Source: DSUN01 sp035527715
Lineage (GTDB): Bacteria > Planctomycetota > PUPC01 > DSUN01
DNA length: 16,730 nucleotides
Direction of reading: 5' to 3'
Assembly (NCBI GenBank): GCA_035527715.1
Contig: DATKZY010000232.1
Span: 1-16,730 of the forward strand
Shown: one piece after another, positions 1 through 5,807 of the stretch
Numbering within the stretch: position 1 is the first letter of the stretch
Layout: each line of letters begins with the position of its first letter
The notes under the pieces: model-generated
Told to the model about the DNA's origin: nothing
Databases searched by the model: none
The model's input: only the letters and a program-made list of their open reading frames with translations
Made by a program: the position numbers and the translations under genes

Positions 1-1544
1 CTGGCGCGGGGACGCGAGCGGTTGCTCGACCTCGGGGCGGTGGAGGGGCGGCGGTTCGTCTCGACGCCCGCGGGCGGCTTGAACACAAAGGCGTCGGGCG
101 GCACCGGCGCGTCCACCGAGAGGTCGCTGCACTCCAGCAGGGCAACCACCTGGTCGCGCTCGTCGTAGACCTGCATCCGGAGCTGGAAACCTGTGACGGA
201 GCCGATCCAGAAGCGGACGCGGCGTCCTGCCGCCTTGCCGAGCACCTCGCCCGTCAGCGGCCCGCCGAGGAGGGCATCGTGCCGCTTGTCGGGGCGGGCC
301 TCGAAGACGTACGCGGTCTCGCGGCCGAGGCGTTCCGTGCCCAGATAGAGCAGGTCGTCCGCGAAGAGACGCCAGGCCCGAGCCGGATTGGCCACAGTGG
401 CGAAATCCACCTCGGGCCTGCCGTCCAGCGTATGCCATTCCTTCTTCGTGGCGGCGACGGTCCACCGGCGGACCGCGTCGCCCACGCCCTTGGCAACGGT
501 CTGAACCCAGAGGTCCTTGCCGTCGAAGATGCGTTGCTCCTTCAGCGCCCGCTCGGTGCCCGGCTGGGTGTTCCGCTCGAGGGTGAACCGGCCGTCCTTG
601 CCCACACAGATCGTGCCGCTGGCCGCCTGTTGGCGCTCGCCGCGGCCGAGGGTCTCTGTCACTGTGGCGCGCACGGTCGGCGTTCCCGCGGCCACCTTGC
701 GGAGGGTGTTCACCAGATCGGGCGCTGGGCGGCCGGTCGGCGGCCCGGCCACAGTGGGCATCTTGGTGGGCTCCGCCGAGGACTTCTCGGGCGGGGGCTT
801 GGCCCCCTCCTCGAGAAGCTTCCGGCGGCGTTCCGCCTCCTTCCTGGCCTTCTCGATCAGCTCCTGGAGCTTCTTGCTGGCCTCGGGCGATGGCTGGGCC
901 TCGCTCTCGCCGCGGTCGGCGATGCTGACCTCCTCCAGCGCCCACTCCTCGGGCAGGTACTTGAGCTCCTTGCCCGCGCGCCAGCGGCTGGCGACCTGCT
1001 CGTAGCGGAGGAGGAGAGTGCGCTCGCGGTACTTACGGACGTTGTCGTCGCGACCGAGCGGCCGCAGTTCGGCGAGGCCCCGGACGAAGATGGTCATCTT
1101 ATCGAAGTCGGGGGCCTCGCGGCCCACAGAGAAGATGGCGATGCCTTCCCTGGACTCTCCCGGCTTGAGCGGCGTGGCGCGCAACTCGGCCCAGTTGCAC
1201 GCCTCGCGCTCGAGGATCTTCTTCTCGATGTGCGCCTCGGCCACGTTGTCGAAGCCGTCGTCGTAGTCGCTCACCTGCTTTTCGAGGGCCAGCTTCAGCG
1301 AGAGCCGCAGGTGGGCGGGAAGCGGCTTCTCCGCCGGGTTCTTGACCCGGTAGACGAGGTACCAGAAGAAGCGGAGCTTCCCCGCGGGGTCCTCGAGGAC
1401 CAACTGCTTCGGGGTGTCGTTTTCGAAGGCAAGGGCCCAGTAGGCAGGCTCCTGCCCCGCTCGGGCCGAGGCGGCGGCGAGCAGCCCGAAGCCCAGGGCC
1501 AGGAGGACGGCGAGCAGCGGCCAGCGGGTCTTGACGGTTCTCAT
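1..1544 (-). CDS. Exported LolA-like-fold protein, function unknown (3' end cut by window edge)
   Basis: The ATG at 1542-1544 opens a frame that stays open to base 1, giving 514 codons with no stop in the window. Residues 1-30 form a signal peptide (Arg/Lys, a Leu/Ala-rich core, then ASARAG). Residues 35-185 look like a beta-rich domain I do not recognise. Residues 222-260 are a charged Lys/Glu/Arg and Pro linker, probably partly coiled coil. Residues 275-495 resemble the LolA/LolB-like fold: a TVRATVTE strand, FDGKDLWVQ, and a closing DAFVFKPPAGVE, the usual ending of such domains. A LolA-like domain suggests a periplasmic or lipid-handling role, but that is inference. The ATG follows the rnfA stop by 4 bases, so it is probably translated from the rnfEA transcript. 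The last 20 or so residues (after FKPPAGVE) are Arg/Ser/Pro-rich and look unlike a folded domain; a tail or a sequence error near the edge are both possible. Confidence 0.82.
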   Translation of the reverse strand, partial: MRTVKTRWPLLAVLLALGFGLLAAASARAGQEPAYWALAFENDTPKQLVLEDPAGKLRFFWYLVYRVKNPAEKPLPAHLRLSLKLALEKQVSDYDDGFDNVAEAHIEKKILEREACNWAELRATPLKPGESREGIAIFSVGREAPDFDKMTIFVRGLAELRPLGRDDNVRKYRERTLLLRYEQVASRWRAGKELKYLPEEWALEEVSIADRGESEAQPSPEASKKLQELIEKARKEAERRRKLLEEGAKPPPEKSSAEPTKMPTVAGPPTGRPAPDLVNTLRKVAAGTPTVRATVTETLGRGERQQAASGTICVGKDGRFTLERNTQPGTERALKEQRIFDGKDLWVQTVAKGVGDAVRRWTVAATKKEWHTLDGRPEVDFATVANPARAWRLFADDLLYLGTERLGRETAYVFEARPDKRHDALLGGPLTGEVLGKAAGRRVRFWIGSVTGFQLRMQVYDERDQVVALLECSDLSVDAPVPPDAFVFKPPAGVETNRRPSTAPRSSNRSRPRA

Positions 1545-1548
1545 GGGG

Positions 1549-2196
1549 TCATACCATCCCAGTAAAGCCAAGGAACGCCAGGGCCATGAGGCCCGTGCAC
1601 ACGAAGGCAATCGGCATCCCGCGCATGGGCGCGGGCAGGTCCAGCCGCTCGATCCGCTCGCGGATGCCCGACATGAGCAGCATGACGAGGGTGAAGCCGA
1701 GGCCGGCAAAGGTGCCCTGGATGACCGCCTCGGGCAGGGTGAGCATCTCGGCCGGGTCGTCTGGCGTGTTCAGCAGCGCCACGCCCAGCACCGCGCAGTT
1801 CGTCGTGATCAGCGGCAGGTAGATGCCCAGGGCACGGTACAGGGCGGGGACGTTCTTCTTCAGGAACATCTCGACGAGCTGCACGAACGACGCAATGGTG
1901 AGGATGTAGACGAGGGTGCGGAGCACGGCCTCGAGGCCGTCCCTGGCGATCTGGCTCTCGGCGCCCGCGATCCACACGAGCAGCGGCGCCTGGGGCTTGA
2001 GGATGTAGGTGTCAATCGTGTGGGTGAGCAGCGAGGCCATGGCCATCACAAACGTCACGGCCAGGCCCATTCCCAGAGCGTCGCTCGTCCGCCTCGAAAC
2101 GCCCACGAAGGGGCAGAGGCCCAGAAAGCGCGCGAGGACGAAGTTGGTGACGAACAGGTTGCCAATGACGATGAGGAAGAGGCGCTCGATGTTCAC
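1549..2196 (-). CDS. rnfA: Electron transport complex subunit RnfA/RsxA
   Basis: This is a 215-residue integral membrane subunit of the Rnf (Rsx) ferredoxin:NAD+ oxidoreductase, an ion-pumping complex of the inner membrane. The match to RnfA is clear: NFVLARFLGLCPFVGVS near residues 18-34, LPLITTNCAVLGVALLN at 127-143, and the C-terminal AFLGFTG. Cys28 and Cys134 sit where RnfA/NqrE proteins hold the membrane [2Fe-2S] cluster shared with RnfE/NqrD. LGLCPF and TTNCAVLG favour RnfA over the paralogue NqrE. I chose the GTG at 2194-2196, which overlaps the rnfE stop (GTGA) and gives the family N-terminus; a longer frame reaching 2391 only reads through rnfE out of frame. Residues about 69-91 form a longer loop than in E. 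coli RsxA (193 residues). Confidence 0.93.
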   Translation of the reverse strand: MNIERLFLIVIGNLFVTNFVLARFLGLCPFVGVSRRTSDALGMGLAVTFVMAMASLLTHTIDTYILKPQAPLLVWIAGAESQIARDGLEAVLRTLVYILTIASFVQLVEMFLKKNVPALYRALGIYLPLITTNCAVLGVALLNTPDDPAEMLTLPEAVIQGTFAGLGFTLVMLLMSGIRERIERLDLPAPMRGMPIAFVCTGLMALAFLGFTGMV

Positions 2197-2789
2197 TTCG
2201 CGGCCGCCTTTCGCAGCTGCATCCAGTTGAAGAAGCCGAGGAGGAGGCCGAGCAACAGGAAGGCGCCCGGGGGACTGATCATCACGGTCATCGGGTTGTA
2301 GCCGGGCAGCACGGTGTAGCCCATCAGCTTCCCGCTGCCGCTCAGCTCGCGGATGAAGCCGAGCAGGAGCAGCGCCAGCGTGAAGCCGCACCCCATCCCC
2401 ACGCCGTCGAGCAGGGAGTTCATCACGGTGTTCTTCGAGGCGAACGCCTCCGCCCGCCCCAGCATGATGCAGTTCACCACGATCAGCGGGATGAAGATGC
2501 CGATCGTGCGGCTGATGTCAGGGAAGTACGCCTTCAGGAACAGGTCGGTGACCGTCACGAAGGTGGAGATCACCACGATGTAGCAGGCGATGCGGACGCC
2601 CCCGGGCACGACGTTGCGGATGAGCGAGATGAACACGTTGCTGCCGACGCACACGAAGGTGGCGGCGATGCCCATCGCCAGCGCCGTCTCGAGCGAGCCG
2701 CTGGTCGCCAGGCTGGGGCACACGCCCAGGACGATCACGAACAGGGGGTTCTGGCGGAACAACCCCTTCGTCAGCTCCCGAATGTCCAC
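2193..2789 (-). CDS. rnfE: Electron transport complex subunit RnfE/RsxE
   Basis: This is a 198-residue membrane subunit of the Rnf complex and the structural partner of RnfA. Signature regions are NPLFVIVLGVCPSLATS at residues 14-30 and IPLIVVNCIMLGRAEAFA at 100-117; Cys24 and Cys107 are the expected iron-sulfur ligands. About six hydrophobic helices are visible. The C-terminus has the family's NPMTVMISPPGAFLLLG segment (165-181) and ends in a basic tail. The GTG start at 2787-2789 is supported by GGGAG 8 bases upstream and by MDIRELTKGLFRQNP matching the family N-terminus. It is somewhat shorter than E. coli RsxE (about 230). It overlaps rnfA by 4 bases and is first in its transcript, about 40 bases behind a near-consensus promoter. 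The other Rnf genes (rnfB, C, D, G) are not beside it. Confidence 0.93.
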   Translation of the reverse strand: MDIRELTKGLFRQNPLFVIVLGVCPSLATSGSLETALAMGIAATFVCVGSNVFISLIRNVVPGGVRIACYIVVISTFVTVTDLFLKAYFPDISRTIGIFIPLIVVNCIMLGRAEAFASKNTVMNSLLDGVGMGCGFTLALLLLGFIRELSGSGKLMGYTVLPGYNPMTVMISPPGAFLLLGLLLGFFNWMQLRKAAAK

Positions 2790-3021
2790 TCGCAGCTCCC
2801 TTGCCTCTCGTGGGGCGCACGGATCGCTAACCCCGCATTATAGTTAGGCTTGGAGTTCTGTCAAGCCCATTCTGCCCCTCGCGGGGCAACCGCCTTGCCA
2901 CGACTGCCGCACTCCGCCATCATATGCCCTGCGCCGAGACGGCTCCGGGGCCGGTCGCGTGGGAGACAAGCGTGCCGCACCGGCTGACGACCGACATCGC
3001 GCTCTGGCTGCTCTCGGGCCT
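2790..3021. other. Intergenic region between rnfE and the RelA/SpoT-SLOG-RyR gene
   Basis: This 232-base gap is the longest in the window. It holds the rnfE promoter and a small perfect hairpin (2873-2888), TGCCCC-TCGC-GGGGCA, just upstream of that promoter. The hairpin could end transcription from the gene at 3022, but it has no T-run. I see no credible small gene in the rest; the short frames there have no ribosome-binding site and look like random GC-rich reading. Confidence 0.6.
2837..2864 (-). promoter_or_regulatory. sigma70-type promoter of the rnfE-rnfA operon
   Basis: On the minus strand TTGACA (2859-2864) and TATAAT (2837-2842) are separated by 16 bases, both hexamers being perfect consensus. 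Transcription would start near 2830, leaving about 40 bases before the rnfE GTG. It is the strongest promoter match in the window. Confidence 0.75.
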
Positions 3022-5634
3022 TCAACGACGAGGCACGATCTTCAACCCCGCCGCGGCGAGCCACTTCGGGAAATTCCGCACCGCGTCGAAGTCGTATTTC
3101 CTGATGCCTGGAGGCAGCTCTGTCCAGGGCACGATCGTCGCGTTGAGCTTGCGCGCCAGGTCCTTCTTGGGCCCCCGCCGCCAGCCGCTCACGAGTCGCT
3201 CAGCGCAGAAGCGGCCGTGCTCCAGTTCCGCCATGGCCTCGACCTTCTTCTCATAGTCGGCCGGGAGCGGTGGATTCTCTGGATCGAGCGTCTCGCCAGG
3301 CCCGGCCGGCACCACGTCGTACCCAGCCGCGTCGAGGATGAGGGCGGCAAAGCGTGCCTGGTGGCGGCAGGAGTCCCTGTACACTTCGGGCAGTGTCGGC
3401 CAGGGGAAGACTGATTTGTCATGCTTCTCGGGATTGGTCACGTTGTCGTCGCGGAACTGCTCGTGGACCCGCTGAGCCGCCGGCTCGACCTGCTCATTCG
3501 TCAGCCGGCCGAGTTCGGGGCTGGCCCCTCGGATGAACGCCGCCCACGTTGCGGCGTCCGTGGGCAGCGGCACAAGGCCTTCCGGACGACATGGGGACCG
3601 AACATCGAGCAGCGATTTCACGACCCGTTCGCTGTCCTCGGCCACACCGACTATCCCTCCGAGCGCAAGGCCCAGCCGCAATTCAAACCCCGTGAGATCG
3701 CCGCCGTTGATTCCCAGGATGCGCACCTGACCCGGCCGGATTCCTTGCAGCAGAATGTCCGCCCAGGCCCGCAACACCCCGGCTGGGTTGTATCCCTCGC
3801 CCGGAGATGGGCGTACTTCGTAGGCATCGGACCGCTTGTCACCACAAGGCAGGCGTCTGACGTTGGGCAGATAGGCCACCTTATGGAGCGTGCGGCCCGG
3901 CGACGGCTTGAGGCGTCCGACCATGCCACTGATGCCTGCGGTGGTTCCGCCACTGATGATCGTGCCCGAGAACGCCTCGAATGCCCCCTGGAGATGCTTG
4001 CCGTACCTGGTGATCAGCTTTCTCTCGACCGTCCGATCGCACCCGCCGGCGACAATGGCAACCGGGAGCGCGAAGTCTCCCTTCCTCGCCGAAGTCGGGG
4101 TGGCCAGGGCCCGAAGCTGCTGCTTGCGGTTCTCGCCCGCTCTCTTCCAGGCCTTCGCACCCGGTTCCTTCGGCCGGGCTTTCCAGGTCAATGCTCCCGC
4201 AGCCAGAGCGACGATCATCAGCCGACGCGCCCACTCAAAGCCAACCAGATCACTCGACGCGAGCAGCTTGTCGCCCGGCTTTCGGCCCTTCGCCAAGGCT
4301 TCCAGGATCGCCGTCAGGGCGTCCAACTCATCACATATCATCTCCGGCAGGTGGCACGTGGCGAGGGCCATGCAATAGGAGTTCATTCCCTCGTACCACT
4401 CGCCACGATAGAGGTGGAGCCGCGCGCAGCTGAAGTGTGCCTGGGGCACATTCACGCCCCGAATGGCTCGCTCGTGGCACTCACAACGCGATGCCTCAAG
4501 GGCCCCCTGCATCAGCCCCAGCTTCTCGAGCGACCGGTCGCGCCGGATGTGACACTCCACCAGCGGCGACAGGATCGCCGGCTCGCCGGGGTCGTTAGCA
4601 GAGGCCTCCCCGTAGCATTCGATGGCCTTGTCTACATCGGTGCGGCGATACGTCTCGGCCAACGCACACCAGACCCCCCAATCCGTCGGGGCCAGTTCCA
4701 CAGCCCGGCACAGGTGGCGTCGCGCCCTCTTGGCCTGTGAGGGCCGTGCTCGCCAGGCGGCCTGCCCGATCTCCATCTGCACATCGGAACGCTGCACGTC
4801 CCCCAAGGCTTCCAGCGTCTCATGGGCTTCCGTCCACCGCTGCGCTGCCATGAGGTGCCGGCCCAGTTGGTGGGTGGCGTCGTCGTCGGTCGGGACCTCG
4901 TCGTGGATTGCCTTCCACTCGTGGATTTCGTCCTCGAGTTCCGCCGGGCGCCGATAGGCTTCGAAGTGGCGGATGTAGCGATCCAGCGACTCGATCGACC
5001 TGGCGAATGCCCGATCCAGGGATTCGAGCGTTGCCGCGACGGAGTGGACCTCTCGCTTCAGAGACTCCGGCACCTTGACCTGCGTCTTGTAAAGACGGTC
5101 GTGTCCGATGGTGGACCACACGTTCTGGAGCGCCGTGTGGACCTGGATTTCCGCCTTGTAGGATCGTTTCCCGGCGACCGACTGGATCTCCGCCGGCACG
5201 TCCACCCCGAGGATCTTCGCGCGGCACAGCTCGACAATGTAGTGCACGCCGTTGTAGCCGAACTCGCCCGTCTTCATGCTCTGCCGGGCGTCCTGGCTGT
5301 TGTCCCAATCAATGCGGAAACCCTTCCCATCCTCACTCTCGATGAAGCGACACACTGCGTCAGCTTCGTCCCGGCTGTAGACCACGATCCGAGCACCCGC
5401 CAGGTCCGTCATGCGTTCCAGCGGCTTCTGGTACTTGTCGTACTTGCGCAGAGCCTTCTCGGCGAAGCTCGCGATCGCCTTGGCGCGAGCGTCCACCCGT
5501 CCCATCGGCGCGTACCGATCACGCGCTTGCTCCAGAATCTCTCCCAGAGTCTTGGCGAGCTTGTCGTAGGTGGCACGATCGTGCACGAACCCCGCGACCT
5601 GTTCCCTGAACCATTCCAGCTTTTCCTGTCTCAC
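3022..5634 (-). CDS. RelA/SpoT synthetase-TPR-SLOG-RyR multidomain signalling protein
   Basis: This 870-residue soluble protein has four parts. (1) Residues 1-190: a RelA/SpoT nucleotidyltransferase domain with TDLAGARIVV (Asp77, Arg82), EFGYNGVHYIVEL (Tyr127, His131) and AEIQVHTALQNVW (Glu162), then HDRLYK. The Asp and Glu match the catalytic pair of (p)ppGpp synthetases; no HD hydrolase domain is present. (2) About 250-450: TPR-like helical repeats. (3) About 522-680: a SLOG-type Rossmann domain, with IVAGG, the glycine loop GTIISGGTTAGISG (557-570), and GINGGDLTGFELRLGLALGG (641-660). (4) About 745-870: an RyR domain with its lead-in helix (VYRDSCRHQARFA), MAELEHGRFCAERLVSGW (801-818) and IVPWTELP. 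The GTG start is fixed by AAGGAGGT 4 bases upstream. It likely makes an alarmone-like nucleotide, with SLOG/RyR as ligand sensors; product and role (stress signalling or antiphage defence) are inferred. It sits alone on its transcript. Confidence 0.88.
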   Translation of the reverse strand: MRQEKLEWFREQVAGFVHDRATYDKLAKTLGEILEQARDRYAPMGRVDARAKAIASFAEKALRKYDKYQKPLERMTDLAGARIVVYSRDEADAVCRFIESEDGKGFRIDWDNSQDARQSMKTGEFGYNGVHYIVELCRAKILGVDVPAEIQSVAGKRSYKAEIQVHTALQNVWSTIGHDRLYKTQVKVPESLKREVHSVAATLESLDRAFARSIESLDRYIRHFEAYRRPAELEDEIHEWKAIHDEVPTDDDATHQLGRHLMAAQRWTEAHETLEALGDVQRSDVQMEIGQAAWRARPSQAKRARRHLCRAVELAPTDWGVWCALAETYRRTDVDKAIECYGEASANDPGEPAILSPLVECHIRRDRSLEKLGLMQGALEASRCECHERAIRGVNVPQAHFSCARLHLYRGEWYEGMNSYCMALATCHLPEMICDELDALTAILEALAKGRKPGDKLLASSDLVGFEWARRLMIVALAAGALTWKARPKEPGAKAWKRAGENRKQQLRALATPTSARKGDFALPVAIVAGGCDRTVERKLITRYGKHLQGAFEAFSGTIISGGTTAGISGMVGRLKPSPGRTLHKVAYLPNVRRLPCGDKRSDAYEVRPSPGEGYNPAGVLRAWADILLQGIRPGQVRILGINGGDLTGFELRLGLALGGIVGVAEDSERVVKSLLDVRSPCRPEGLVPLPTDAATWAAFIRGASPELGRLTNEQVEPAAQRVHEQFRDDNVTNPEKHDKSVFPWPTLPEVYRDSCRHQARFAALILDAAGYDVVPAGPGETLDPENPPLPADYEKKVEAMAELEHGRFCAERLVSGWRRGPKKDLARKLNATIVPWTELPPGIRKYDFDAVRNFPKWLAAAGLKIVPRR

Positions 5635-5708
5635 GGCGACCTCCTTCCCCGGGCAGAAACGAACCCGTGCGAAACGTTCCAGCGACGAAGGAATGCCGTA
5701 CGAAGCCT

Positions 5709-5737
5709 ACTATACTCGCGCGGAGGCCCCCGCGCAA
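5709..5737 (-). promoter_or_regulatory. Predicted promoter of the RelA/SpoT-SLOG-RyR gene
   Basis: On the minus strand TTGCGC (5732-5737) and TATAGT (5709-5714) are separated by 17 bases. Predicted transcription start is near 5702, about 68 bases before the GTG. The -35 matches consensus only in TTG; the same TTGCGC occurs in the foldase promoter at 13840-13845. A 6-base inverted repeat (AGCGCT at 5739-5744 and 5756-5761) lies immediately upstream and might end the GH172 transcript. Confidence 0.55.
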
Positions 5738-5807
5738 TAGCGCTCCCTCCCCGGCAGCGCTCACTCGCCGACGCGCGGGCAGCAGCCATCGGACGGAGCC
5801 CTCCTGC

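Noticed and set aside
279..1565. Plus-strand open frame (428 codons) over the left-edge gene
   Set aside because: The minus-strand frame has a signal peptide, a LolA-like ending and follows rnfA by 4 bases; the plus frame is biased composition only.
1549..2196. NqrE/NqrD (sodium-pumping quinone reductase) identity for the pair
   Set aside because: LGLCPF, TTNCAVLGVALLN and NPLFVIVLGVCP fit RnfA/RnfE better than the Nqr paralogues; a tree would settle it.
2861..3064. Small minus-strand gene in the rnfE upstream gap
   Set aside because: It overlaps the end of the multidomain gene, has no ribosome-binding site, and resembles no family.
4180..4225. Membrane helix in the multidomain protein (LMIVALAAGALTW, residues 472-484)
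   Set aside because: Only about 13 hydrophobic residues, flanked by helices of the TPR region; more likely a buried helix.
3421..4740. Plus-strand open frame (439 codons) over the RelA/SpoT-SLOG-RyR gene
   Set aside because: It is out of step with clear domain motifs on the minus strand and has no ribosome-binding site.
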